A stretch of DNA of 64,000 bases, taken from the NCBI RefSeq assembly GCF_001436755.1, contig NZ_AYZD01000025.1, positions 36,797 to 100,796 of the forward strand, given 5' to 3'. The notes beneath the pieces are model-generated. The model did not search any database and was not told the DNA's origin. It worked only from the letters and a program-made list of their open reading frames with translations. Shown here piece after piece: positions 1 to 9,302 of the stretch; the first letter of the stretch is position 1, and each line of letters starts with the position of its first letter. The translations under genes and the position numbers were made by a program. This stretch comes from Liquorilactobacillus aquaticus DSM 21051. GTDB taxonomy: Bacteria; Bacillota; Bacilli; Lactobacillales; Lactobacillaceae.

Positions 1-951
1 CATTGTTTCAACATTTGAAAGCAATTTTTCTGGTAACGATGCCGTATCACCGATTGAATTCAGTTTCAAATTAATATTCCTTTTCTGGGTGATAAAATAT
101 AAATCTAATTTTTTCCGATCCTTCTGATCATATTTTTCTAATAAATCTTTCAAATTAGCGTTTGATCCCTTTAGGGCTTCTTCTAAGTCTGAAAACCGTT
201 TGTTATTGGATTCAAACTTAGCCTTGGCCTCACTTAGCTGTTTATCAAGTTCATCAACATATGGCATATAATTATCAATATCTTTTGAAAAGCCGCTAAC
301 AAACTTATTCCAAGTATCAAGACCAACAAGTGTGGCAAGACGTTGTTGCTGGACTGAAGTTGTTTCAGCAGATATTCGTGCAAAATTTTCAATGCGATTT
401 CTCTCCACGATCGCAAAGTTGAATTGCTCTGGATTCGGAGTAACTTTTATCTCACTTCCATCATCATCCACACCAATCAACACAGGATGCATCGCAGTAT
501 TAGTATAAATATTTTTGATGTATTCCTCAATGTCAATTCGTTTAAACTTAGCTTCTTGAATACTATCCATCAATGAAAATTCAATCGCATCTACAAAACT
601 TGACTTACCAGTTCCATTGCGTCCATAAATAAAAGTGAATTTACTGCCAAAGCTAAACTCTTGCTGACTCTGAAATCCTCTAAAACTCTTCACTGTCATT
701 TTAGCCAATCGAGCAACTCTATTTTCTGTATAGTGCGGCATTGACCGGTCTGGTAATTCGAGTTTCGATTCTTTGTTCTCACTAATGAGTCGGGAAATAG
801 TTCTTTGTCGGACACCTGAATAAAAAGTTGTTTTTTCTAGCTCTTTAAAGTGTAAATACATCAATATACACAACTTATTTTCAAAAAATGTCAACTCAGG
901 CTCTGATTCTTCAATAAATTTTCTTAAAATTTCCGCATCTTTCAATGACAT
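1..951 (-). CDS. Partial Rad50/SMC-like AAA ATPase, 5' part only
   Basis: The frame is open from an ATG at 951 to the left edge of the window (317 codons, no stop), so the C-terminus is missing. The start has a GGAGG seven bases upstream. After about 95 residues without a motif I recognise comes an SMC/RecF-type beginning: an SFRGF-like strand, then a Walker A motif GRNGTGKSS followed by FVDAIEFSL. Further on, a stretch around VERNRIENFAR and then a charged, coiled-coil-like segment (DELDKQLSEAKAKFE) match the head-then-coil layout of Rad50/SbcC-like ATPases. The Walker B and signature motifs should lie beyond the edge. ATPases of this type occur in DNA repair and in many phage-defence systems, but the partner genes are not visible, so the role is open. 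ATPase identity is firm; function is unknown. Confidence 0.8.
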   Translation of the reverse strand, partial: MSLKDAEILRKFIEESEPELTFFENKLCILMYLHFKELEKTTFYSGVRQRTISRLISENKESKLELPDRSMPHYTENRVARLAKMTVKSFRGFQSQQEFSFGSKFTFIYGRNGTGKSSFVDAIEFSLMDSIQEAKFKRIDIEEYIKNIYTNTAMHPVLIGVDDDGSEIKVTPNPEQFNFAIVERNRIENFARISAETTSVQQQRLATLVGLDTWNKFVSGFSKDIDNYMPYVDELDKQLSEAKAKFESNNKRFSDLEEALKGSNANLKDLLEKYDQKDRKKLDLYFITQKRNINLKLNSIGDTASLPEKLLSNVETM

Positions 952-979
952 ACAAACGCCTCCAACCTATCTAGACTAT

Positions 980-985
980 ATTTTA
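980..985 (-). promoter_or_regulatory. Candidate extended -10 promoter of the edge ATPase
   Basis: On the minus strand TAAAAT is preceded by TGG, an extended -10 pattern, about 30 bases before the ATG at 951. I see no good -35 box. Confidence 0.4.
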
Positions 986-1281
986 CCACAATAAAAAAAT
1001 AGATATGTTTTATCATTATCAATTGAATTAAAAAATTAACGTATGTATAAATGCGGATAAATTTTAATCAAAGAAATAAATTTACCATAGGAATCATATT
1101 CAATTCTTCTGTGACCTAATGAATTTTGAAATGTATTCATACTTTATTCACTAGCGACTCATTAAATTAACTGAATCAATTATAGCCTTTATAGCCTATA
1201 GGTATTACAAATTATCATATTTCACATTAAAATACATTACGTACAGAAATATAATTTTCTATCATTAATATAAAAGAAAAA
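986..1281. other. AT-rich intergenic stretch, no gene seen
   Basis: This part of the gap between the edge ATPase and guaA is very AT-rich. I see no reading frame with a ribosome binding site and no RNA structure in it. The marked change from the housekeeping gene guaA to an accessory-looking ATPase happens across this gap. Confidence 0.5.
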
Positions 1282-1303
1282 CCACCAGAACTTACTCTGA
1301 TGG
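1276..1303 (-). terminator. Rho-independent terminator of guaA
   Basis: Read on the minus strand, CCATCAGA and TCTGGTGG form an eight-pair stem (one G-U pair) around a six-base loop, followed directly by TTTTTCTTTT. It lies about 115 bases after the guaA stop codon. Confidence 0.75.
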
Positions 1304-1418
1304 AATTAAAACAGTAGACTTTTGGTAGACAAGTCTGTTTATTTGGATGTTTTTTGCCTAGTTTTCCCTCTTAAAACGTTGATAAACTGGGATTGCCTCT
1401 TCAAGTTAAGTTGGCTTT

Positions 1419-2975
1419 TTATTCCCACTCAATCGTTGCTGGTGGCTTGGACGTAATGTCGTAAACTACGCGGTTGACATGTGCAACTTCGTTCACGATA
1501 CGGACAGAGATCTCTTGGAGAACATCCCATGGAATCTTGGCGAAGTCAGCTGTCATACCGTCGATTGAGGTCACGGCACGAATTCCGACCGTGTAATCGT
1601 ATGTGCGGCCATCACCCATTACACCAACACTTCTGATGCCGGGTAAGACGGTGAAGTACTGCCAGATTTCACGTTCGAGTCCGTGATTAGCAACTTCTTC
1701 ACGTAAGATCAAGTCGCTATCGCGCACGATCTGTAATTTTTCTTCAGTGATTTCACCAATGACACGAATCCCTAAACCAGGACCAGGGAACGGTTGACGC
1801 CATACTAATTCAGATGGCATCCCCAGCTTTTCACCCAATTCGCGGACTTCATCTTTGAACAAAGTATTCAAAGGTTCGATCAGCTGGAATTGAATATCTT
1901 CTGGCAATCCACCGACATTATGATGCGACTTGATCGTCTGTGCCGTATCTGTTCCAGATTCGATCACATCAGTATACAGCGTTCCTTGAGCTAGATAGTC
2001 GATCCCGTCTAACTTGGCAGCTTCATCATCAAACACGCGGATAAATTCATTACCGATAATTTTACGTTTCTTTTCTGGATCAGAAACACCGGCGAGCTTT
2101 TTCATAAAGCGTTCTTTTGCGTTGACTTGGATAATATTCAAGCCAAACTTGCCCTTTAGGCTTTCCATGACTTGTTCAACTTCACCCTTACGTAAAAGTC
2201 CATGGTCAACAAAGATACTCGTCAATTGCGGGCCGATCGCTTTATGCAGCAGCACTCCGACAACAGACGAATCAACTCCACCGGAAAGCCCCAGCAGGAC
2301 CTTCTTGTCACCGACAGTTTCACGGATCTTGGCGATTTGCATATCAATGAAGTCATCCATTGACCAGTTATCGCGTGCTTCACAGACATCGAATGCAAAA
2401 TGACGCAAAATTTCATTGCCGTATTCTGTATTGCGAACCTCAGTATGGAATTGCAAACCATAAAATTTCTTGTCATTATTAGCCATTGCGGAAATCGGAC
2501 AGTTCTCACTTGTAGCTGTCGCTTTGAAGCCATCTGGAACCTGTGTCACCAAGTCTCCGTGACTCATCCAGACCGTTTGTTTTTGAGGAAGATCTTGGAA
2601 AAGAACCGCCTTGTCGTCTGTAACTTCAATGACAGCTTTTCCATATTCCTTATTGGTCGCACCTTCGACTTTACCACCTGGTAACTCAGTTGCCATTAGC
2701 TGCATCCCGTAGCAGATACCGAGAATCGGTATTCCGAGTTTAAAGATCTCTGGATCAACATGGAAGGCTTTTCCATCATAAACACTGTTAGGACCACCGG
2801 AAAAAATAATACCCTTAGGTGCCATTTTCTTTATCTCAGCCGCCGTTATTTTATGTGATAATAATTCTGAATAAACACCAAATTCGCGAATTCGGCGTGT
2901 AATTAATTGATTATACTGACTCCCAAAGTCAAGAACAATGATCTTATCAAAAGCCTGCATGTCAATATTTGTCAA
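1419..2975 (-). CDS. guaA: GMP synthase (glutamine-hydrolysing)
   Basis: Converts XMP to GMP using glutamine and ATP, the last step of de novo guanine nucleotide synthesis in the cytoplasm. The class I amidotransferase domain comes first, with the nucleophile Cys in GICYGMQL near residue 88 and HTE near 177; the ATP-pyrophosphatase domain follows with the PP-loop SGGVDSS near 231; the dimerisation domain ends the protein. I place the start at TTG 2975 because an AGGTG lies six bases upstream; the GTG at 2984 would overlap that site. This gives 518 residues, the usual length. It lies downstream of coaA but has its own strong promoter. Confidence 0.97.
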   Translation of the reverse strand: MTNIDMQAFDKIIVLDFGSQYNQLITRRIREFGVYSELLSHKITAAEIKKMAPKGIIFSGGPNSVYDGKAFHVDPEIFKLGIPILGICYGMQLMATELPGGKVEGATNKEYGKAVIEVTDDKAVLFQDLPQKQTVWMSHGDLVTQVPDGFKATATSENCPISAMANNDKKFYGLQFHTEVRNTEYGNEILRHFAFDVCEARDNWSMDDFIDMQIAKIRETVGDKKVLLGLSGGVDSSVVGVLLHKAIGPQLTSIFVDHGLLRKGEVEQVMESLKGKFGLNIIQVNAKERFMKKLAGVSDPEKKRKIIGNEFIRVFDDEAAKLDGIDYLAQGTLYTDVIESGTDTAQTIKSHHNVGGLPEDIQFQLIEPLNTLFKDEVRELGEKLGMPSELVWRQPFPGPGLGIRVIGEITEEKLQIVRDSDLILREEVANHGLEREIWQYFTVLPGIRSVGVMGDGRTYDYTVGIRAVTSIDGMTADFAKIPWDVLQEISVRIVNEVAHVNRVVYDITSKPPATIEWE

Positions 2976-3018
2976 GATATTCACCTCATCTTATTTTTAC
3001 TACTACATTCTCCCACTT

Positions 3019-3047
3019 ATTTTACAGATAGTTAAGAGACTGGTCAA
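3019..3047 (-). promoter_or_regulatory. Sigma-A type promoter of guaA
   Basis: On the minus strand TTGACC (3047-3042) and TAAAAT (3024-3019) are separated by exactly 17 bases, about 45 bases before the guaA start. No purine riboswitch-like structure is apparent in the short leader. Confidence 0.7.
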
Positions 3048-3085
3048 ATCAAATTATGGAAACCACGTACATTTATGACAGTTTT

Positions 3086-4006
3086 TTAATATTTCCGTAG
3101 AAATAGTTCGTTTACTAGATGGTTTTTCGTCTTATGAACAATCAAATCTGCGCGATTTCTGGTTGGTACAATATATTCATGCAGGTTAGGCCGATTGATC
3201 GAACGCCAGACTCGCTTAGCCATTCTGAAAGCTGAAGAACGATCCCCTATAGCATACGGATAGTAATAATTTGTTGGATCTTGAAAGGCTGTATCCAGCA
3301 GCATCTCAAAACGTTCCAAATACCATTTTTGAATCAGGCTCTCCTGCGCATCAACATAGATCGAGAAGTCAAAGAAATCACTAACATACAATTGCTGCTT
3401 GCTTGGCAGTTGCAAAACATTAATTCCCTCAACAATCAAAATATCAGGATTATCAACGATCTCGTATTCTCCCGGTATGATGTCGTAGACCTTGTGCGAA
3501 TAAACTGGTGCCTTAGCGAGAAGACCGTTTTTGACATCATTTGTGAAAAGCAGCAGGCGCCGCATATCATATGATTCAGGGAAGCCCTTGCGCTTCATTA
3601 AGCGGCGTCTTTTCAGCTCCTTATTTGGAAAAAGGAAACCGTCTGTTGTGATCAGCTGGACTTTTTTATCTGGATAGATCTCGCTCAGCATCGTCTGTAA
3701 CAAGCGGGCAATCGTGCTTTTACCGACAGCAACACTTCCTGCGATGCCTAATATGAAAGGCACCTTATGCGGCTCAACTCCCAAGAACGCAGCCTGTTTA
3801 TTTAAAAGATCTTGGCGCGACTCAAGATGCAGCCCCAGAAGATGGACCAGCGGCACATAAACATCTTGCACATCTTGCAGCGAAATCCGATCATTCAATG
3901 ATTTGATTCGGACCAACTCGGCTGCATTCAAAGGAGAGATATGATCCTGATAAAATTCACGCCATTCCTCTCGCGGAATCTTGTAGTAATTCATTTGATT
4001 ATACAT
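3086..4006 (-). CDS. coaA: Pantothenate kinase, type I
   Basis: Phosphorylates pantothenate, the first and controlled step of coenzyme A synthesis. The P-loop GSVAVGKST sits at about residues 90-98, followed by the typical bacterial CoaA sequence (TTDGFL, MRRKGFPESYD-like segment, YSHKVYDI). The ATG at 4006 is preferred over the one at 4066 because a GGGAG lies seven bases upstream and the product then begins MYNQMNYYKIPREEW, as in relatives; 306 residues is the usual size. It lies directly upstream of guaA, an order I recall from other lactobacilli. Confidence 0.95.
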   Translation of the reverse strand: MYNQMNYYKIPREEWREFYQDHISPLNAAELVRIKSLNDRISLQDVQDVYVPLVHLLGLHLESRQDLLNKQAAFLGVEPHKVPFILGIAGSVAVGKSTIARLLQTMLSEIYPDKKVQLITTDGFLFPNKELKRRRLMKRKGFPESYDMRRLLLFTNDVKNGLLAKAPVYSHKVYDIIPGEYEIVDNPDILIVEGINVLQLPSKQQLYVSDFFDFSIYVDAQESLIQKWYLERFEMLLDTAFQDPTNYYYPYAIGDRSSAFRMAKRVWRSINRPNLHEYIVPTRNRADLIVHKTKNHLVNELFLRKY

Positions 4007-4142
4007 TGGCGGCTCCCTATATCTACTTAAAATAATTATGCTGATTATACCATTTTTTAGCTGCAAGCCTAAATAGTAATGACTAGTATTTCTTCAAAAT
4101 AACTCAAACTGACTCATCTAAATCTTACTCAAGCAAACAGTC

Positions 4143-6434
4143 CTATTGTTTCAGTTCATAATATTTTGTCGGAACGCGTTCGAATAACGATGATAGTCCA
4201 CCGTAAGCGTAGATGCTCAAGCGGTGCATCGCCCGCGAACAAATCGTGTAGACCAACTGCCGTTCACTCTCAAGCGCATAGTTCTCCTTGTTGGCATTCC
4301 ACATGATAACAGCATCAAACTCAAGCCCTTTGGCTAAAAAGGCTGGCACGATGATCGTTCCTGCAGCCAAGCGCTGATTTTCCGTCTTAATCAACGTTAC
4401 CTTTACTTCTTTAGCGCGCAGAGCATTCGTCAGTTCTTCGCATTCCCTAAGCGTTTTACAAATAATCGCGGTTGTCAGCTGGTCAGCATCGTTCTTCTTG
4501 ATTTGCGCAACAACATCGTTTGTCAGTGCGTCCGGTGTCGTGTCTACCATGATCTGCGGTAGTTCTCCCTTGCGTTCAAATGATTCCACGGCAGCTCCGT
4601 CAATAAGAATCTGCTTGGTAAAGTCAGTGATCTGCTGGGTCGAGCGATAAGATTTGGTCAGCTGTACAACCTTGGTTTTATCCTTGGGGAACATTACACT
4701 CACGTCATCTAATAAATTATAGCTGTTTGTTTTTGTGAAAATTGCTTGATTTAGATCTCCGAGAACAGTGAATCTGGCACGCGGAAAGTTTTCTTTCAAG
4801 AATGCCAACTGGTAAGGTGTGTAATCTTGAATCTCATCGATAAAGACGTGTCGCATCTCAACGTTCCCACGCTTGCCGGTAATTCGATCATATAAACACA
4901 AATACGGTGTAACATCTGCGAGCTGCATCTTTCTTGCTTTCAGCCGATCGATCACATCTGCAATACTATCTTTCCATTGCTCTACTGAAATCCCCATCTT
5001 CGATAATTCGATCAATTCTGGCACATTTTTAAGAAAGTGAACGTACTGAGCATTGATATTTAAAAAGCGATTATGAACAATATCAGCATGAATCTTCTTG
5101 TACTGTTCCATGACGAAACGACGGGCAAGGAAACGCAATTCTTTATCACCATTTTCAAAATCACGTGGTTGATCACCATATAACTCTGCCAACTGTTGCG
5201 AACTTGCCTCTTGAATAGCTTTTTCGACCCATTCGGTCCGCGATTCACTTTCAACTTTGCGATTGAGCATCTTCAACAAACGTTCTTTGGTAGCGCTCAG
5301 TCGATTGCGTAAATGATAATTTTCGTTGAAACTATAATATATTTGACTAATTTTATTCCGATCAAAGAAAGGTTTGCCGCGAAACATGATATTCTTGAAA
5401 CGCATGTTCTTCTTCTCAAGGTAACGCGTATATGCCGTTGTTGCCTCAAAGAAAAGCAGGCTATTCTTCAAATTAAGAATTTTTTGCTGGGATGGGGTCC
5501 GCTTGGCCTCAAATCTTTCTTGGAGCGTCTCAACGCTAACTCGCGGAAGCCGGCGCTGTGCGTATTGATAATACGTCATCTGAACCATATTATGTTCACC
5601 TAATTCCGGCAGAACTTGATCGATATAATCGTTAAACAATTGATTAGGTGAGAATAAGATAACCTGGCTAGCGGTCAACTTGCCACGGTACCGGTACAGT
5701 AAATAGGCCACTCGCTGCAAGACAGCAGAGGTTTTACCCGAACCAGCTGCACCTTGAACGAAGAGAAGTTCTGCATTAGTCTCACGAATGATCTGATTTT
5801 GTTCCTTTTGAATAGTTGTGACAATACTCTTCATCTTAGTGTCAGATGATTCATCCAGCACATCCAGCAGCATCTGATCTCCAACTGCTTCATCCGTGTC
5901 AAAGACTGTCTTTATCTTTCCGTCTTCAACTAGAAACTGTCTCTTTAAAGTTACATTCACATGCTGCGGCCCATCTGGTGTCTGATAAGTAATATCCCCG
6001 ATCCCGCCATCATAATAAATGCTTGAGATTGGGGCACGCCAGTCATAAATCAAAAAATTATCTGGTTGGTCAGCAAATGAACCCAACCCAATGTAGATCG
6101 ATTCCGCTCTTTTTTCGCCCTTCTCCTGAAAATCAATTCGAGCAAAATATGGTGTCTTCTCCAATTTTTTTAAGATATCCAGTCTTTTGGTAGCATGCTG
6201 CCAACTGTTTTCGCGTTCCTGCAGCATTTGCTGCTGCTGCCGAACTGTAGCAGCTGTTTCAAAAATACCCGAATATGACTCTGTTTTTAGTCGTAAGTTA
6301 TTTGAAAAATCATTCTTAATGGCGTGGGTGTCGCTTTCGGCATTCTTAATTTCTTCATGATGCTTTTTTTCCGCTATCTTAATCTTGTCTATAACGTCAT
6401 CCATTCGCTGCTGTTCTTGTTCCCTGATCGTCAA
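4143..6434 (-). CDS. helD: HelD-like RNA polymerase recycling helicase
   Basis: A superfamily 1 UvrD/Rep-like ATPase with a long coiled-coil N-terminal arm (roughly the first 100 residues, rich in K, E and Q), the hallmark of HelD, which inserts into RNA polymerase and strips stalled enzyme from DNA. The Walker A motif VQGAAGSGKTS is near residue 240 and the Walker B region reads VFIDEIQDYTPYQL; the C-terminal motif VYTICSRAMHRL closes the helicase core. The reading frame extends to 6467, but a run of six G lies six bases before a TTG at 6434, giving 763 residues; the exact start is uncertain. Transcribed alone, divergent from the DedA gene. Confidence 0.88.
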   Translation of the reverse strand: MTIREQEQQRMDDVIDKIKIAEKKHHEEIKNAESDTHAIKNDFSNNLRLKTESYSGIFETAATVRQQQQMLQERENSWQHATKRLDILKKLEKTPYFARIDFQEKGEKRAESIYIGLGSFADQPDNFLIYDWRAPISSIYYDGGIGDITYQTPDGPQHVNVTLKRQFLVEDGKIKTVFDTDEAVGDQMLLDVLDESSDTKMKSIVTTIQKEQNQIIRETNAELLFVQGAAGSGKTSAVLQRVAYLLYRYRGKLTASQVILFSPNQLFNDYIDQVLPELGEHNMVQMTYYQYAQRRLPRVSVETLQERFEAKRTPSQQKILNLKNSLLFFEATTAYTRYLEKKNMRFKNIMFRGKPFFDRNKISQIYYSFNENYHLRNRLSATKERLLKMLNRKVESESRTEWVEKAIQEASSQQLAELYGDQPRDFENGDKELRFLARRFVMEQYKKIHADIVHNRFLNINAQYVHFLKNVPELIELSKMGISVEQWKDSIADVIDRLKARKMQLADVTPYLCLYDRITGKRGNVEMRHVFIDEIQDYTPYQLAFLKENFPRARFTVLGDLNQAIFTKTNSYNLLDDVSVMFPKDKTKVVQLTKSYRSTQQITDFTKQILIDGAAVESFERKGELPQIMVDTTPDALTNDVVAQIKKNDADQLTTAIICKTLRECEELTNALRAKEVKVTLIKTENQRLAAGTIIVPAFLAKGLEFDAVIMWNANKENYALESERQLVYTICSRAMHRLSIYAYGGLSSLFERVPTKYYELKQ

Positions 6435-6611
6435 ATAAATCCCCCCGCTCACATAATTACTGATCATACAATTCTATCATTTTTACTGAACAGCTACAAT
6501 TAAAGCCTATTCAAAGAAAGTTAAAAATAGTTTAACTGCAGCTATATTACTGGTAATTTGTCCTCAAACCCAGTAGAATTCAATTAAATACATTGTAAAG
6601 GAAGTGTTGTC

Positions 6612-7259
6612 TTGATTAGTCAAGCTTTGTTTTTTCTCTCTCACTTTCATCTCTATTTAGCACCACTAATTGAGACACTTGGTGGGTGGGTGTATCTTGC
6701 CTTATTTGCCCTTGTTTTTATGGAAACCGGGCTTGTAGTCTTTGCGTTTCTTCCAGGTGAGTCACTGATCTTCTTCACGAGTACTTTAGCTGCTCTTACA
6801 GGCTCGACACTTGATATTCGCATATTGCTCCCTGTGTTTTTCTTCGCTGCTTTGATCGGAGATACTGTCAACTACGAAATTGGTCGTAATCTGCATAGAT
6901 TACCGCTCTTTAGACGTTTGATACCGGAAGAAAAGCTTGAAAAAACGCAACGCTTCTTCGAAAAACATGGTGGAAAAACTGTTATTTTTGGACGTTTTAT
7001 TCCTTTGATCAGAACCTTTATCCCTTTGATTTCTGGAAGTGCCAAAATGGATTATAAACGTTTTTCAATTTATAATTTGCTCGGGGTCTTACTTTGGGTA
7101 ACATTTGGATCTTCTCTAGGTTATTTCTTCGGCCAAATCAGTTATGTCCAAGAACACTTCTCTTTAATCTTTATCGCCTTAGCAGCTTTGACAGCTGTGC
7201 CAGGGCTATTCGTACTACTTTACCGTTTCATGAAAAACGGTACTACCGCAGGTTACTGA
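6612..7259 (+). CDS. DedA family membrane protein
   Basis: A 215-residue protein with several hydrophobic segments and the DedA/SNARE-associated domain, including the motif region FGRFIPLIRTFIPLISGSAKM with its conserved arginines and the acidic segment FLPGESLIFF near residue 50. DedA proteins of this kind act as undecaprenyl-phosphate or phospholipid flippases and support membrane homeostasis; the substrate here is not known. Translation starts at a TTG with AAAGGAAG seven bases upstream. Single-gene unit with its own terminator downstream. Confidence 0.88.
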   Translation: MISQALFFLSHFHLYLAPLIETLGGWVYLALFALVFMETGLVVFAFLPGESLIFFTSTLAALTGSTLDIRILLPVFFFAALIGDTVNYEIGRNLHRLPLFRRLIPEEKLEKTQRFFEKHGGKTVIFGRFIPLIRTFIPLISGSAKMDYKRFSIYNLLGVLLWVTFGSSLGYFFGQISYVQEHFSLIFIALAALTAVPGLFVLLYRFMKNGTTAGY

Positions 7260-7283
7260 TACTAACTTAAATCTAAATTCAAC

Positions 7284-7322
7284 AAGGCTGAGGAAAGCGA
7301 CTGTTTGCCCCCAGCCTTTTTT
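7284..7322 (+). terminator. Rho-independent terminator after the DedA gene
   Basis: AAGGCTG and CAGCCTT form the stem with a run of six T behind it, 25 bases after the DedA stop codon. Confidence 0.75.
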
Positions 7323-7518
7323 AGATACCGCATATTTTAATTTGGCTTGGCAGGTTTGCCCCTACCCATGCAAGCTTTTCTTTCACTTTATGTCGATGAT
7401 CAAGCTTTTTTGTTTTTTTCAACTATTTGTAAACAATTTGATTTCAGTCAAGACGAATTTCAATGTATACTTATTGTAGCGCTAATTATTTCGTAACTAA
7501 CTTTTAGGAGGCAAATTG

Positions 7519-8190
7519 ATGTCGTTTACTATTTATTTTGTACGTCACGGACAAACCTTTTTAAATCATTATCGTCGAATGCAAGGATGGTGTGACTCAC
7601 CTTTAACACCTAAAGGAATTGAAGACGGACACCGCGCGGGACGCCATCTGGCTCATATCAATTTCTCTGATGTTTATCATAGTGATACAACTCGAGCAAA
7701 GCGGACCTGCGGTTATATTATCGACGAAAATGTAGCATCAGCAGAACTCCCGCAGCCTAAAATTCTGCGTAATTTTCGGGAACAAAGTTATGGCTATTTC
7801 GAAGGCAATGACTCAAGTCAAACTTGGTTGATGGTAGGAGCTATCCATGGCTGCGAAACCTTCGAAGAATTGATCACTAAGTACTCAATTGAAAAATCGC
7901 GTGACTTCATGAAAGAAACTGATCCATTTCATGACGCTGAAAATGATACTGAATACTGGGCTCGTGTTAATGCTGGGTTTGATTATTTGCGCACTAAACA
8001 ACAGGACAATGACAAAGTTCTGCTTGTCAGTCATGGCACAACCATCCGCAGTATCGTCCACCGTTTTGCACCTGACATCGACATTATCTCAAGAGGACCA
8101 GCTAATGGTTCTGTTACAAAAATGATCGTTGATAATGATAATGTCAAAGTTGAATACTACAACCATTATCTCGACGAACAAACTTATTAA
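7519..8190 (+). CDS. Histidine phosphatase (phosphoglycerate mutase-like)
   Basis: A 223-residue histidine phosphatase superfamily protein. The catalytic RHG motif is in YFVRHGQTFLN at about residues 8-10, and the second catalytic histidine in LLVSHGTTIRS near residue 173. The sequence between resembles the acid phosphatase/GpmB-like branch more than a true glycolytic mutase, so the substrate cannot be named. The ATG at 7519 follows a perfect AGGAGG by seven bases; a TTG three bases earlier is less well spaced. Transcribed alone between two terminators. Confidence 0.88.
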   Translation: MSFTIYFVRHGQTFLNHYRRMQGWCDSPLTPKGIEDGHRAGRHLAHINFSDVYHSDTTRAKRTCGYIIDENVASAELPQPKILRNFREQSYGYFEGNDSSQTWLMVGAIHGCETFEELITKYSIEKSRDFMKETDPFHDAENDTEYWARVNAGFDYLRTKQQDNDKVLLVSHGTTIRSIVHRFAPDIDIISRGPANGSVTKMIVDNDNVKVEYYNHYLDEQTY

Positions 8191-8233
8191 ACTGTATTTT
8201 GAGTTAATCACAGCCAATCGCTGCTCGCTTTAG

Positions 8234-8290
8234 TCAAAAAAAAGACTTCGTATATTCAATTTAATGAATATATGGAGTCTTTTTTTCTAG
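8234..8290. terminator. Bidirectional terminator between phosphatase and oppF
   Basis: AAAAAAGACT and AGTCTTTTTT flank an inner AT-rich stem (TATATTC with GAATATA). A-tracts and T-tracts on both sides allow it to end transcription from the phosphatase gene on the plus strand and from the opp operon on the minus strand. Confidence 0.8.
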
Positions 8291-8317
8291 CCGATCATCG
8301 ACTACTTCAAATTAAAA

Positions 8318-9277
8318 CTAGGCTTTCTGCTCATATGTTTCTGCCTTCTGACGATAACCCGCAACTTCATCCTCTGTGCAGCGAACAAAATGACCTGGGA
8401 CAATTTCACGCAATTTGCGTGGATTATCTGGATGGTCTTGTTCTCCCGAAGAATCATAAGGGATCTGCTTGCGGTTCCGCTCGTACTCTGGGTCTGGCAC
8501 GGGTACAGCCGAAATCAAACTAGCAGTGTAATCATGCAGTGGATGTGCGTATACCTCATCGGCTGTTCCAACTTCCAGCAGCTTGCCATAATGCATAACA
8601 CCGATCCGATCAGAAATATACTTGACCATTGATAGGTCATGGGCAATGAAAAGATATGTTAATCCATGTTCTCGCTGCAGATCCTTCAACAAATTGACAA
8701 CCTGGGCTTGGATCGACACATCCAAAGCCGAAATTGGTTCATCAGCGATAATAAATTTAGGCTTAACTGCCAAAGCACGTGCAATTCCAATTCTTTGACG
8801 CTGCCCACCTGAAAATTCATGTGGATACCGACTTGAATGATCTCGGTTGAGCCCAACTGTTTCCAGCAGGTCTTCAACCATCTTGCTGCGTTCTGCATCG
8901 TCTTTTGCAAGGTGGTGAATATCAATTCCTTCAGCGACAATATCCTTGATCTTCATCCTGGGGTTCAGTGAAGCATATGGATCTTGGAAAATCATCTGCA
9001 TTTCTCTTCTGAAATCCAAAAAATCCTTTTTAGTTTTCAACTTACTGATATCCTTACCCTCAAATAAGATACTTCCGTCAGTCGGCTCATATAAATGAAT
9101 GATACTTCTTCCAGTAGTTGTCTTCCCCGAACCAGATTCACCAACAAGCCCAAATGTTTCCCCTTCATAGACATCAAAAGTAATGTCATCAACTGCTTTG
9201 ACCTCATCGAGTTTTCCCACATTGAAGTATTGTTTAAGGTGTTTTACTTCCAAAATTTTTTTCCGTTTTTCTGACAT
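8318..9277 (-). CDS. oppF: Oligopeptide ABC transporter ATP-binding protein OppF
   Basis: One of two ATPases that power OppBC. Walker A is GESGSGKTT, the signature FSGGQRQRIGIARAL and Walker B FIIADEPISALD; the C-terminal oligopeptide/dipeptide extension follows. The ATG at 9277 follows AGGAAGGAAG; the frame could start further upstream at 9316 but would then overlap oppD. 319 residues. Last gene of the opp operon, ending before the bidirectional terminator. Assigned OppF by order (after OppD) and sequence type. Confidence 0.94.
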   Translation of the reverse strand: MSEKRKKILEVKHLKQYFNVGKLDEVKAVDDITFDVYEGETFGLVGESGSGKTTTGRSIIHLYEPTDGSILFEGKDISKLKTKKDFLDFRREMQMIFQDPYASLNPRMKIKDIVAEGIDIHHLAKDDAERSKMVEDLLETVGLNRDHSSRYPHEFSGGQRQRIGIARALAVKPKFIIADEPISALDVSIQAQVVNLLKDLQREHGLTYLFIAHDLSMVKYISDRIGVMHYGKLLEVGTADEVYAHPLHDYTASLISAVPVPDPEYERNRKQIPYDSSGEQDHPDNPRKLREIVPGHFVRCTEDEVAGYRQKAETYEQKA

Positions 9278-9302
9278 ACGGTCTTCTTCCTTCCTCAGTC
9301 TC

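Noticed and set aside
2014..2403. Plus-strand frame of 129 codons
   Set aside because: Lies wholly inside guaA on the opposite strand, with no binding site.
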